Source of the DNA: Acidimicrobiaceae bacterium | Lineage (GTDB): Bacteria; Actinomycetota; Acidimicrobiia; Acidimicrobiales; Aldehydirespiratoraceae | Assembly (NCBI GenBank): GCA_009844405.1 | Contig: VYBO01000083.1 | Location: 1-57,676, forward strand | Length of the DNA stretch: 57,676 bases | Direction: 5' to 3' | Shown: one piece after another, positions 42,208 through 51,600 of the stretch | Layout: every line of letters starts with the position of its first letter | Numbering within the stretch: position 1 is the first letter of the stretch | Translations under genes and position numbers: made by a program | The notes under the pieces: model-generated | Told to the model about the DNA's origin: nothing | Database searches by the model: none | What the model saw: only the letters and a program-made list of their open reading frames with translations

Positions 42208-43418
42208 GCCGGCCACAATCCGGCTCCGATCCGATCGATGTGGCCGTCGGGTTCGCCGGCGCGCTGCGCCGGGCCGGTCTCGAGGTCTCGCTCACCTCCG
42301 CGCTGCTCTACTCGGAGGCGCTGTCGGTTTGCGACGTCACCAGCCGCGAGTCGCTGTACTGGGCCGGCCGGTGCGCGCTGGTCCACCGTTTCGAGGACGT
42401 CGGGGTGTACGACGCCGTCTTCGGGGCCTACTGGCTGGGCAAGCCCCTGGGCACGGTCTCGCCCACCACCGCGCTGAGCGTCCCCGTGGTCCTGCAGGTC
42501 GACGACGCCGGCGATTCCGCCACCGACGAGGAGGAGCCCGGTCGCGACTCCGATGTGATCACCGTTCGCTACAGCGCCACCGAGACCCTCGCCACCAAGG
42601 ACTTCGCCGACTACACCGACGATGAGCTGGAGGAGGCCCGCCGGCTGATGGAACGGCTGAGGTTCCGCGGCCCGACGCGGCCCAGCCGCCGTCTGGAGGC
42701 CACACGGTCGTGCCGGGGCCGTCTCGACGTGCGGCGCACGGTCCGGGCCGCCATGCGCTCGGGGGGAGAGCCCATGCGCATGCACCGTCGCATGAGCGGT
42801 CGCCGACCCCGGCGCCTGGTGCTGCTGCTGGACGTGTCCGGGTCGATGGAGCGCTACGCCCGGGCCCTGCTGCGCCTGGTCCACGCCGCGGTGGCGGGCC
42901 GCAGCCGGGTGGAGGCCTTCGCGCTCGGCACCCGGCTCACCCGACTCACCCGGGAGCTGTCGTCGCGTGACCCGGATCGGGCCATGCGGGCCGCGTCGGA
43001 CGCAGTGCCCGACTGGAGCGGCGGGACCCGCCTCGGATCGGGTCTGCGGGCCTTCAACGACGAATGGGGGTGCCGGGGAATGGCCCGCGGCGCGGTGGTG
43101 GTGATCCTCTCCGACGGCTGGGACCGGGGCGACCCGGCCGAGATGTCCGAGCAGATGCAGCGTCTGCGCAGGGTCGCCAACCGCCTGGTGTGGGTCAATC
43201 CCCTCAAAGCGTCGCCTGGATACGCCCCGCTGGCCCGGGGGATGGCGGCCGCCCTGCCGTACGTCGACGACTTCGTCGAGGGGCACAACCTGGAGTCGCT
43301 GGAGCGGCTGGCCGACCTCGTGCTCGCCGAGACCGGTCGGGACTCCCGACCCCGGGACGGTGCCCGGGTCGCGGCTCCGGCGATGGCTGGAGCGGGGCAG
43401 TCCGGAGTAGAGGAGTGA
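42204..43418 (+). CDS. VWA-domain protein (CoxE-like)
   Basis: 404 aa. The C-terminal von Willebrand A domain has the MIDAS start LLLDVSGSMERYAR (about 208) and the later GGTRLGSGL. N-terminal part starts DVAVGFAGALRRAGLEVS, typical for CoxE. Partner of the MoxR ATPase in cofactor insertion into molybdenum hydroxylases. Overlaps both neighbours by 4 bp. Cytoplasmic; no signal peptide. Confidence 0.9.
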   Translation: MSRPQSGSDPIDVAVGFAGALRRAGLEVSLTSALLYSEALSVCDVTSRESLYWAGRCALVHRFEDVGVYDAVFGAYWLGKPLGTVSPTTALSVPVVLQVDDAGDSATDEEEPGRDSDVITVRYSATETLATKDFADYTDDELEEARRLMERLRFRGPTRPSRRLEATRSCRGRLDVRRTVRAAMRSGGEPMRMHRRMSGRRPRRLVLLLDVSGSMERYARALLRLVHAAVAGRSRVEAFALGTRLTRLTRELSSRDPDRAMRAASDAVPDWSGGTRLGSGLRAFNDEWGCRGMARGAVVVILSDGWDRGDPAEMSEQMQRLRRVANRLVWVNPLKASPGYAPLARGMAAALPYVDDFVEGHNLESLERLADLVLAETGRDSRPRDGARVAAPAMAGAGQSGVEE

Positions 43419-44530
43419 AAGAGATCCTCGCCGACCTGGACCGCTGGCGGTCGGCCGGGGAGAGCGCCGCGGTCGCCCGCGTCGTCGACCTCGAAGGCTC
43501 CGGGCCGCGGGCTCCGGGGGCGGCCATGGCCGTGACCGCTGACGCCGAGGTGGTCGGCTCGGTGTCGGGCGGATGCGTGGAGGGCGCGGTGGTCACCGAG
43601 TCCCTGGAGGTGATCACCACCGGAGACCGGCGCATCGTCACCTTCGGCTACAGCGACGACGAGGCCTTCGCCGTGGGGCTCACCTGCGGGGGGACCATCC
43701 ACCTGTTCGTGGAGCCGCTGGTGTGGTGCCCGGCCTTGGGCGAACTCCGCTCGGATCTCGCCGCGGAGTCGCCCGCGGCGCTGGCCACCGTGGTCGGAGG
43801 CCCCGGAACGGGCGCCAAGATGCTGGTGCGCCCGGAGGGAGCCAGGAACGTCGGCTCACTGGGCTCCGCAGGCCTCGACCGGGCCGTGCAGCGCGACGCC
43901 CGCGGCGAGCTGGTCGCGGGCCGTTCCGGGCTGCGGCGATACTCCGAGCAGGGCGAGTACTCCGAGCAGGGCGAGATCCGCGGCCAGGAGGTGGCGGTGT
44001 TCGTGGAGTCGTTCGCCCCGCCGCCCCGGATGCTGATCTTCGGCGCGGTCGACTTCACCGCCGCGCTGGCCCGGGTGGCCAAGGTGCTCGGCTACCGGGT
44101 CACGGTGTGCGACGCCCGTTCGGTGTTCGCCACCGACAAGCGTTTCCCTATGGCCGACGACGTTGTCGTGTCATGGCCCGATCGGCTGCTGGACGAGGTC
44201 GGGACGGGCCTGGGCCCCCGGGATGCGGTGTGCGTGCTCACCCACGACGCCAAGTTCGACGTGCCCGCCATCACGTCGGCTCTGGCGACCGATGTCGGCT
44301 ACATCGGGGTGATGGGCAGCCGCCGCACCCACGACGACCGCACCCGCCGCCTGATCGAGGCTGGGGTGACGGACGAGCAGCTGGCCCGGCTGCGGTCGCC
44401 CATCGGGCTCGACATCGGCGCGGCCACCCCCGAGGAGACCGGGGTCTCCATCGTCTCTGAGATCATCTCCCTGCGCACGGGACGCAAGGCCGAAGGCCTC
44501 TCAACCACCACCGGCCCCATCCACGACTGA
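43415..44530 (+). CDS. XdhC/CoxI-family molybdenum enzyme maturation protein
   Basis: 371 aa. N-terminal XdhC/CoxI domain (SGPRAPGAAMAVTAD, GSVSGGCVEGAVV, GLTCGGTIHLFVEP) and a C-terminal Rossmann-type XdhC_C domain (MLIFGAVDFTAALARVAKVL, YIGVMGSRRTHDDR, IGLDIGAATPEETG). XdhC proteins bind and sulphurate molybdenum cofactor before insertion. Contains a perfect tandem hexapeptide duplication (YSEQGE twice). GTG start overlaps the VWA gene. Confidence 0.92.
   Translation: MKEILADLDRWRSAGESAAVARVVDLEGSGPRAPGAAMAVTADAEVVGSVSGGCVEGAVVTESLEVITTGDRRIVTFGYSDDEAFAVGLTCGGTIHLFVEPLVWCPALGELRSDLAAESPAALATVVGGPGTGAKMLVRPEGARNVGSLGSAGLDRAVQRDARGELVAGRSGLRRYSEQGEYSEQGEIRGQEVAVFVESFAPPPRMLIFGAVDFTAALARVAKVLGYRVTVCDARSVFATDKRFPMADDVVVSWPDRLLDEVGTGLGPRDAVCVLTHDAKFDVPAITSALATDVGYIGVMGSRRTHDDRTRRLIEAGVTDEQLARLRSPIGLDIGAATPEETGVSIVSEIISLRTGRKAEGLSTTTGPIHD
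43940..43975 (+). repeat. Tandem 18-bp duplication inside the XdhC-like gene
   Basis: Two identical 18-bp units, 43940-43957 and 43958-43975, encode YSEQGE twice and keep the frame. The site lies in the linker between the two XdhC domains, where extra residues are probably tolerated. Confidence 0.95.
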
Positions 44531-44588
44531 TCCGGCCGACCGTGGCCGGACTCGTGTTGTCGTGCACAAGAATACATGTAATGATTCG

Positions 44589-44647
44589 AAGTGCCGGAGT
44601 GCCACCCCCACGCCGTTGGAGACCGGTGGGGTGGTGCTCCGGCACTT
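44589..44647. terminator. Long hairpin between XdhC-like and MocA-like genes
   Basis: The arm starting AAGTGCCGGAGTGCCACCCC pairs over about 20 bp, with two G-T pairs, with the arm ending GCTCCGGCACTT around a loop of about 18 nt. It lies in a 242-bp gap inside the maturation cluster that is richer in AT than its surroundings. There is no T-run. It may be a terminator, an mRNA stabiliser or part of a small RNA. The rest of the gap holds no gene I can support. Confidence 0.65.
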
Positions 44648-44772
44648 GCGTGACTTCTAGTCTAACTCCATTGTTCTACGATGCGCAACCGGCGGCGGTG
44701 TCGCTGGCTTGGACTCGGCTGTTCTCGCTCGCTCCTGGTGTCGGAGGTACCGCGGGCGGGCAGACTGGCGCG

Positions 44773-45360
44773 GTGACCGACGAGCACGGCGAGGACCGTC
44801 GCCTGGGTGTGGCGGCCGTCGTGTTGGCCGCCGGGGCTGGCGAACGCTTTACGGGGGAGCGTCACAAGCTGCTCTGCGAGGTGGGGGGAGTGCCGCTGGT
44901 GCGCCGGGCCGTGGACTCGGCCCTGGCCGCCGACCTAGACGAGACCATCGTGGTCATGGGGGCCGTCGACCTGCTGGAGGTGCTGCCCGAGGATGTGACC
45001 GTGCTTCACAACGAGGCCTGGGAGCAGGGCCAGGCCACCTCGCTGGCCGCGGCGGTGAGCTACGCGGGCTCGCGGGGCCACCGGGCGGTGGTGTTCGGCT
45101 GCGGCGACCAGCCCGGCGTGCCCGCGGAGGCATGGGCGGCGGTGGGGAACGCCGACTGCGACCTCGCAGTGGGAGACTTCGGCGGCGCCCGCCGTCCTCC
45201 GGTCAGGATCGGCGCTGCGCTGTGGAGCCATCTGCCCCTCACCGGCGACGAGGGCGGCCGGGTATTGATGCGCCGCAGACCGGAGCTGGTGCGGGCGATA
45301 CCCTGCGAGGGGAATCCCGACGACATCGACACTCTGGAGGACCTGCGGAAATGGAACTGA
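44773..45360 (+). CDS. MocA/MobA-like nucleotidyltransferase
   Basis: 195-aa NTP-transferase-like protein: VVLAAGAGERFTGERHKLL is the nucleotide-binding loop, FGCGDQPGVPAEAW the Mg site. Enzymes of this group (MocA) add CMP to molybdopterin for xanthine dehydrogenase-type enzymes, which fits the cluster. GTG start at 44773. Its end overlaps the CoxG-like start. The loop lacks the usual xSxRxG form (GERFTGERHK), so the exact activity is uncertain. Confidence 0.82.
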   Translation: MTDEHGEDRRLGVAAVVLAAGAGERFTGERHKLLCEVGGVPLVRRAVDSALAADLDETIVVMGAVDLLEVLPEDVTVLHNEAWEQGQATSLAAAVSYAGSRGHRAVVFGCGDQPGVPAEAWAAVGNADCDLAVGDFGGARRPPVRIGAALWSHLPLTGDEGGRVLMRRRPELVRAIPCEGNPDDIDTLEDLRKWN

Positions 45361-46019
45361 ACGACTCGTTCGAGGTAGCCCACCCCATCGGTGCGGTATG
45401 GGAAGTCATCACCGATGTGGAACGGATCGCGCCGTGCCTGCCGGGCGCTCAGCTCACCGGCAGTGACGGTGACGTCCACGAGGGCTTGGTCAAGGTCAAG
45501 GTCGGGCCCATCACCTCCCAGTACAAGGGCAAGGCCTCGTTCACCGAGCGCGACGACGCCGCCCACCGGCTGCTGATGTCGGCCAGCGGGCGCGACACCC
45601 GCGGCGCGGGGAACGCGTCGGCAGAGATCACGGTCTCACTCGAGGCCGTGACCGAGGCGTCGACGAGGGTGAGCGTCCACACCGACCTCACCATCACCGG
45701 CAAGGTCGCGCAGTTCGGCCGGGGCGTGCTGGCCGACGTCAGCCGCAAGCTGATGGGGCAGTTCGCCGACAACCTCGCTGAATTGGTTGCCGCCGATGTG
45801 GCCGCGGACGCGTCTCCGGCGGCGCCGGACGCGGAAGCCGAGGCGGATGATCCCGGCCTGGATGCCGAGGCTACGGCTGCCGCCCCGGAGCCCGCCGCCG
45901 AGGTCGAGGCTGTGGACCTGCTGGAGGTGGCCGGGGCCCCGGTGCTCAAGCGCCTACTGCCGGTGATCCTCGTGATCATCCTGATCGTGGTCGTGGTCAT
46001 CCTCGCCTTGGCTGCTTGA
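45351..46019 (+). CDS. CoxG-like SRPBCC protein with C-terminal membrane anchor
   Basis: 222 aa. N-terminal CoxG/SRPBCC lipid-binding-type fold (about 1-145: MELNDSFEVAHPIGAVWEVI and CLPGAQL), an Ala/Glu/Asp-rich linker (about 146-195) and a C-terminal hydrophobic helix (about 203-221). CoxG anchors CO dehydrogenase-type enzymes to the membrane. Last gene of the cluster; starts 10 bp inside the MocA-like gene. Confidence 0.88.
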   Translation: MELNDSFEVAHPIGAVWEVITDVERIAPCLPGAQLTGSDGDVHEGLVKVKVGPITSQYKGKASFTERDDAAHRLLMSASGRDTRGAGNASAEITVSLEAVTEASTRVSVHTDLTITGKVAQFGRGVLADVSRKLMGQFADNLAELVAADVAADASPAAPDAEAEADDPGLDAEATAAAPEPAAEVEAVDLLEVAGAPVLKRLLPVILVIILIVVVVILALAA

Positions 46020-46071
46020 TCGGAGAGCCTTGGGCACGCTCGCGCCAGTCTTTCTGGCTGTCGTTCGCTGC

Positions 46072-46077
46072 TAGCGT
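46072..46077 (+). promoter_or_regulatory. Candidate -10 box (TAGCGT) of the CcdA/MazF-like pair
   Basis: Ends 6 nt before the antitoxin ATG, without a Shine-Dalgarno site. Confidence 0.45.
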
Positions 46078-46083
46078 CATTTC

Positions 46084-46293
46084 ATGGAGACAGTACGCAC
46101 CACCTTTACATTGGACAGTGAACTGGCCGAGCAGGCCCGCCGGCTCAATGTGAACATCTCGGCTGCGGCCCGAGAGGGTGTTGCTGCATCGGTCGGAAGG
46201 GCTCTTACGGAGGCCGACAGGCAGGCCTATCTGCGCCGTCCGGAGCAACCCGACGACTTCTGGGAGCAGGCCCAAGCCTGGAGTGAGAGCTGA
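46084..46293 (+). CDS. CcdA-like antitoxin
   Basis: 69-aa ribbon-helix-helix type antitoxin: METVRTTFTLDSELAEQAR at the N-terminus, the CcdA-like NVNISAAAREGV helix, and an acidic C-terminal tail (PDDFWEQAQAW) that should bind the toxin. It is followed with a 4-bp overlap by a MazF-like toxin frame. Frame intact. Confidence 0.83.
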   Translation: METVRTTFTLDSELAEQARRLNVNISAAAREGVAASVGRALTEADRQAYLRRPEQPDDFWEQAQAWSES

Positions 46294-46600
46294 ACCGCGG
46301 CGAGATCTGGTGGACAGAGATCGCATCGAAGAGGTGTCCCGTGCTGGTGCTCACCCGCTCCGAGGTCATCGCCGTCCACGAGCTGGTGACCGTCGCCGAG
46401 GTCACCACCAGCGACCGGGGACTCTCCGTCGAGGTGCCCCTCGATTCCGAGATCAGCGGCCTCTCGAGACAGTCGGTGTCAATTGCGATGGCTTGTACAC
46501 CGTCAGGCAGTCGATGCTGCGCGACTGCGCCGGGCAACTCGACGGAGCCGTCATGCAACGAATCTGCCGGGCGGTGTCGAACGCGCTGGGCTGTCGATGA
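46290..46600 (+). pseudogene. MazF-like toxin, frameshifted
   Basis: PemK/MazF-type endoribonuclease. The first frame gives LNRGEIWWTEIASKRCPVLVLT to LSRQSVS; the family ending NCDGLYTVRQSMLRDCAGQL to ALGC continues in another frame. The shift is at about 46480-46485 and looks like one missing base in a GTGGTC-like site. As read, the product diverges and loses the conserved C-terminal half. The start would be CTG at 46290 (CTGA overlap). A sequencing error is possible. Confidence 0.78.
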
Positions 46601-47067
46601 CCACCGCAACCTCTGGCGGTGATTGCGAACAGGTGGCGCGGCTGCTGGGCCGCCAGCCGTCCGGCGATTTCGACGTGGTCGTTCGAGATGCCTCAGGACG
46701 CCCCGTAGTCATCCGCAACGCCCCGCTCCTGGCCGACGGGCGGCCCATGCCGACCCGCTACTGGCTGGTCGACGAGCGGCTTCGACGCTTGGTCGGGCGC
46801 TTGGAGTCCGGCGGCGGGGTACGGGACGCCGAGGCAGCCGTGGATGCCACGGAGTTGGCCGCGGCCCACGCCCGCTACGGTGCCGAGCGTGACGCAGCCC
46901 TGCCCAGCGACTACGACGGGCCGCGTCCGTCCCACGGCGTGGGGGGCACCCGCCGCGGAGTGAAATGCCTGCACGCCCACTACGCGTGGCACCTGGCCGG
47001 AGGCGACGATCCGGTGGGGCGCTGGGTGGCCGAGCGCCTCGGCCCGGATACTGCGGCGGCGCCGTGA
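46597..47067 (+). CDS. DUF501 family protein
   Basis: 156-aa actinobacterial protein of unknown function, normally between ftsB and ppx. Family features: QVARLLGRQPSGDFDVVVRD, MPTRYWLVD, GVGGTRRGVKCLHAHYAWHLAGGDDPVGRWV, with conserved Cys and His. ATG at 46597 overlaps the mazF-like stop by 4 bp, and its stop overlaps ppx (GTGA). Confidence 0.93.
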   Translation: MTTATSGGDCEQVARLLGRQPSGDFDVVVRDASGRPVVIRNAPLLADGRPMPTRYWLVDERLRRLVGRLESGGGVRDAEAAVDATELAAAHARYGAERDAALPSDYDGPRPSHGVGGTRRGVKCLHAHYAWHLAGGDDPVGRWVAERLGPDTAAAP

Positions 47068-47993
47068 AGGGTGGAGCGACCTCCGGCCCGGTGGCCGTGG
47101 TGGACTGCGGCACCAACACCACCCGGCTCCTCATCACCGGCGGCTCAGAGCCCGCCGCGGACAGACGTTCGGAGATTACCCGCCTGGGCAGGGGCGTGGA
47201 CGCCACGGGCCGCTTGGATCCGTCCGCCGTCGAGCGCACCCTGGAGTGCCTGATCCAGTACCGGCGGGCCATCGACGACCACAACCCGACGGCCGTGAGG
47301 TTCGTCGCGACCTCTGCGGCGCGCGACGCGGCCAACCGGTCGGACTTCTTGCAGCCCGCGGAGTCGATCCTGGGCGCCGCGCCGGAAGTCCTGTCGGGAC
47401 GGGAGGAGGCCGAGGCGGCCTTCCTCGGAGCGATCAGCGAGCTGGACCCGGCCGAGGGTCCGTATCTGGTCGTGGACATCGGCGGCGGGTCCACGGAACT
47501 GGCCTACGGCGAGCGTGACTGCACCGACGCGCTGTCGCTCGATATCGGCAGCGTGCGGCTCACCGAGAAGTACATCCATCACGACCCGCCCCAGCCCGAG
47601 GAGCTCGCGGCGTGCCTGTCGGTCACCGAACTCCACCTCGACGACGCGGTGCGGGCCATTCCCGCCCTCGGCGGCCCCTGCCGGCTCGTGGGCGTGGCCG
47701 GGACGATCACGACCGTCGCGGCGGTGGAGCTGGGCCTGGCGACCTACGACCGGGACCGGGTCCATCACTTCAGGCTGTCCAAGGAGGCCGCCGAGGACGT
47801 CTTCCGCACGCTGGCCACCGAGACCCTCGCCGATCGGGTCCACAATCCCGGCCTGCACCCCGGCCGTGCCGACGTGATAGTGGCCGGGGTGTGCATCCTG
47901 GTGAGGATCATGCGGTACTTCGACTTCGAGGAGTGTCTGGTGTCGGAGTCGGACCTTCTTGACGGCCTGGCGCTCGGACTTCTAGAGGCCTGA
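47064..47993 (+). CDS. ppx: Exopolyphosphatase / guanosine pentaphosphate phosphatase family
   Basis: 309-aa ASKHA-fold phosphatase: VAVVDCGTNTTRLLI (phosphate 1 loop), VDIGGGSTELAYG (about 137) and GVAGTITTVAAVEL. Short single-module type (Ppx1-like) common in actinobacteria. Degrades polyphosphate or pppGpp. GTG start coupled to DUF501. Confidence 0.93.
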   Translation: MKGGATSGPVAVVDCGTNTTRLLITGGSEPAADRRSEITRLGRGVDATGRLDPSAVERTLECLIQYRRAIDDHNPTAVRFVATSAARDAANRSDFLQPAESILGAAPEVLSGREEAEAAFLGAISELDPAEGPYLVVDIGGGSTELAYGERDCTDALSLDIGSVRLTEKYIHHDPPQPEELAACLSVTELHLDDAVRAIPALGGPCRLVGVAGTITTVAAVELGLATYDRDRVHHFRLSKEAAEDVFRTLATETLADRVHNPGLHPGRADVIVAGVCILVRIMRYFDFEECLVSESDLLDGLALGLLEA

Positions 47994-48002
47994 CAGCACG
48001 GC

Positions 48003-48008
48003 TAGAGT
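48003..48008 (+). promoter_or_regulatory. Candidate -10 box (TAGAGT) of the acetyltransferase gene
   Basis: Ends 8 nt before the GTG at 48017. Confidence 0.42.
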
Positions 48009-48016
48009 GCCCGGAC

Positions 48017-48631
48017 GTGAGTACTCTGCTGGGGCGGCGAGTGCTGCTGCGTCCGCTGAAGCGTGACGACTTCGGCGCATGGCGGGAGGTTCGCCGGCGC
48101 AACCGCGCCCGTCTCAAGAAGTGGGAGCCGCGACCCATGCCGGGCCGGCCCGACACCGCCGAGGACCCCAGGGTGTTCAGCGAGCGCTGCGCGGCCCGCC
48201 GGCGGGAGCGGCAGCAGGGGACCGGATACGGGTTCGGCGTGTTCGTCGACGGGCACTTCCGGGGCGAGATGAACCTGTCGTCCATCCAGCGGGGCCCGTT
48301 CCAGTCGTGCTACGTCGGCTACTGGATCGACGAGGCCGTCGGCGGCAACGGCTACACGCCGGAGGCGCTGGTGGTGGCGGCCCGCTTCGCCTTCGAGGAG
48401 TTGAGGCTGCACCGGCTGCAGGTTTCCGTCGTGCCCCGCAACTCGGCCAGCCTGCGGGTGGTCGAGAAGCTCGGGCTGCGGTACGAGGGGCTGGCCGAGC
48501 GCTACGTCGAGATAAACGGGGTGTGGGAGGACCATCACCGCTTCGCCATCACCGAGGAGGAGTGGCGGGTGCGGGGCCGCGAGCTGATCGCCGAGTGGAT
48601 CGCGCCGGTGCGGGCTCAGCTTCGGGGCTAG
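48017..48631 (+). CDS. GNAT acetyltransferase (RimJ/RimL-like)
   Basis: 204 aa. GNAT fold with RPLKRDDFGAWREVRRRN at the N-terminus, the VGYWIDEAVGGNGYTPEAL acetyl-CoA-binding strand-loop (about 108) and LQVSVVPRNSASLRVVEKLGL (about 138). RimJ-type enzymes acetylate N-termini of ribosomal proteins; other substrates are possible. Convergent with pyc; the two genes overlap by 4 bp at their stops. Confidence 0.9.
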   Translation: MSTLLGRRVLLRPLKRDDFGAWREVRRRNRARLKKWEPRPMPGRPDTAEDPRVFSERCAARRRERQQGTGYGFGVFVDGHFRGEMNLSSIQRGPFQSCYVGYWIDEAVGGNGYTPEALVVAARFAFEELRLHRLQVSVVPRNSASLRVVEKLGLRYEGLAERYVEINGVWEDHHRFAITEEEWRVRGRELIAEWIAPVRAQLRG

Positions 48632-51600
48632 CCGGCGGCTTCGGGGCTGGCGGCGCGGCCCGCGGGGCGGATCTCGAGGATCAGGTCGCCGGGCTCGAGC
48701 AGGGCGCCCGGCGCGGCTGCGATTGACTCGATCGTGCCGGCCACCGGCGCCGATATCGACGACTCCATCTTCATGGCCTCGATCACCGCCACGGTGTCGC
48801 CCGCCGCGACCTGCTCGCCGACCGCCACCGACACATTGACCGCGCCCCGGAACGGCGCGGCCACGTGGCCCGGCTTGGTCGGGTCGGCCCGGGCGTGCTC
48901 GGGGCGGTCCGAGGCCACGGTGCGGTCGAGGGTGTCGATGTCGCGGGGCTGGCCGTTCACCCGGAAGCCGACGATGCGGATGCCCTCGTCGTTGGGCTCG
49001 CTGATCGAGCGGAGTCCCACCAGCAGCCGCACGCCCCGGCCCAGCACAACGGCGGTGTCCTCGGAATGGGGATCGAGGCCGTACCAGAACAGCAGCGACG
49101 GCAGCACCGACAGGTCGCCGTAGCGATCCGTCTTCTCGGCCTGCGACGCCGACGGCGTGGGGAACAGCAGCCGGTTGAGGGTGGCGCGCCGGTTCCGGGC
49201 CAAGCCCTCGACGTCGGCTTCAGTGAGGTCCTTGCAGGTCGGCGACCACGACCGGCCCTCCGTCGCCTTCGACCGGAAGGGCTCGGGGAACCCGCCCGGC
49301 GGCCTGCCCAGCTCGCCGTGGAGGAACCCGATGACGCTGTCGGGCAGGTCGACGCTCGCCGGGTCCTCCAGCAGCTGCTCCGGGGTGACGCCCGAGGCCA
49401 CCAGGTGCAGGGCCAGATCGCCGACCACCTTGGACGACGGTGTGACCTTGATGGGCCGCCCGAGCAGCTCGTTGCAGGCCGCGTAGAGCCTCTCCACCTC
49501 CTCGAAGCGGTGCCCCAGGCCCAGGGCCCGGGCCTGGGCCCGCAGGTTCGAGAGCTGCCCGCCGGGAATCTCGTGGCGGTAGACGGTGCCGGTCGGCGAC
49601 TGCAGGCCCGCCTCGAAGGGGGCGTACACCCGTCGCACCGCCTCCCAGTAGGGCTCGAGGTCGCCGATGGCGTCGAGGCTGAGGCCGGTGGCCCGCTCGG
49701 CGTCGTCGGTCATGGCCACGACGGAGGCGATAGACGGTTGGGAGGTCATCCCCGACAGGGGAGGCGCCGACCCGTCCACCGCGTCCACCCCGGCCTCGAT
49801 GGCGGCCATGTAGGTGGCGAGCTGGCCTCCGCCGGTGTCGTGGGTGTGCAGATGCACGGGCTGGTCGAACCGCTCCCGCAGCGCGGTCACCAGCGCCGTG
49901 GCTGCGCCGGCGCGCAGCAGTCCGGCCATGTCCTTGATGCACAGGATGTGCGACCCGGCATCGACCAGCTCCTCGGCAACTCTCAAGTAGTAGTCGAGGG
50001 TGTACAGGTCCTCGGCCGGGCTGGACAGGTTCCCCGAGTAGCAGATGGTCCCCTCGGCCACCGCCCCCGCCTCGATCACCGCCGCGATGGCCGGGCGCAT
50101 CTGGTCGATGGAGTTGAAGGCGTCGAACACGCGGAAGATGTCCATCCCCGTCTCGGCCGCCTCGGCCACGAAGTGGCCGGCCACCGAGTCCGGGTAGGGC
50201 GAGTAGCCGACCGTGTTGCGGCCCCGCAGCAGCATCTGGGTGCAGATGTTGGGGGCGGCCTCGCGGATCCGGGCGAGGCGCTCCCAGGGATCCTCGTGCA
50301 GGAACCGCAGGGCCACGTCGAAGGTGGCCCCTCCCCAGCACTCCATGCTCAGCAGTTGCGGCATGGTGTGGGCCATCTCGCGGGCGCCGGCCACCAGGTC
50401 GATGGTGCGCAGCCGGGTGGCGAGGATTGACTGGTGGGCGTCGCGCAGCGTGGTGTCGGTCACCTGCACCGGTCCGGCTGCCCGAAGATCGGCCGCGAAT
50501 TTCTCGGGCCCGAGCTCCAGCAGCCGCTGGCGCGATCCCGCCGGCGGCTGGCCGGTCCGTGGCGCCGGCAGCTTGGTGGCCGGGCCGACCCTGGTGGGGG
50601 CCGGTCCGTGGGGGAGGTGGACGGTCACGTCGGCCAGGTAGCGCAGCAGCCGGGTGGCCCGGTTGGCCCCCACCGACGCCGCGGTCAGCTCGGGGCGGTC
50701 GTCGATGAAGCTGGTGGTGACCGGACCGTCCCGGAACTGGCCGTCGGCCAGGATGGCCTGCAGGTAGGGCTGGTTGGTGGACACGCCCCGCACCCGGTAC
50801 TCGGCCAGCGTGCGCTGCATGCGCCGCACCACAGTGGAGAAGTCCTTGCCCCGGCAGGTGACCTTCTCGATCATGGAGTCGAAGTGGGGGGTTATCTCCA
50901 CGCCCTGGTAGACGCAGCCGTCGAGGCGAACCCCGGCCCCGCTGGCCGGCCGGTAGGCCACGATCCTGCCGGTGTCGGGACGGAAGTCGTTGGAGGGGTC
51001 CTCTGCGGTCACCCGGCACTGCAGGGCGAAGCCCCGCAGGCTGATGGCGTCCTGGGTGAGGCCCAGCTCCGGCAGCGTGGCCCCGGAGGCGACCAGCAGC
51101 TGCGATTCGACCAGGTCGACGTCGGTGACCTCCTCGGTCACGGTGTGCTCCACCTGGATCCTGGGGTTCATCTCGATGAAGACGTAGCGGCCGGTGCCGT
51201 CCACGAGGAACTCCACCGTGCCGGCGTTGGCGTATCCGATGGAGGACGTGAAGCGCACCGCGTCGGCCAGCAGGCTGTCGCGCACGGCGGCGTCGAGGTC
51301 GCGGGCCGGCGCCGTCTCGACCACCTTCTGGAAGCGGCGCTGGACCGAGCAGTCGCGTTCGTAGAGGTGGACGACGTCGCCGGCGGCGTCGGCCAGCACC
51401 TGGGCCTCGATGTGGCGGACGCCGGTCATGGCCTCCTCCAGGAAGACGGTGGAGTCCCCGAAGGCGCTGCCGGCCTCGCGCTGGGCCGTCTCGACCGCCT
51501 CGACCAGCCCGGAGGGGCGCTCGACCCGGCGCATCCCCCGCCCGCCCCCGCCGGAGGAGGCCTTCACGAACAGCGGGAAGCCGATGCCGGCCGCGTGGGC

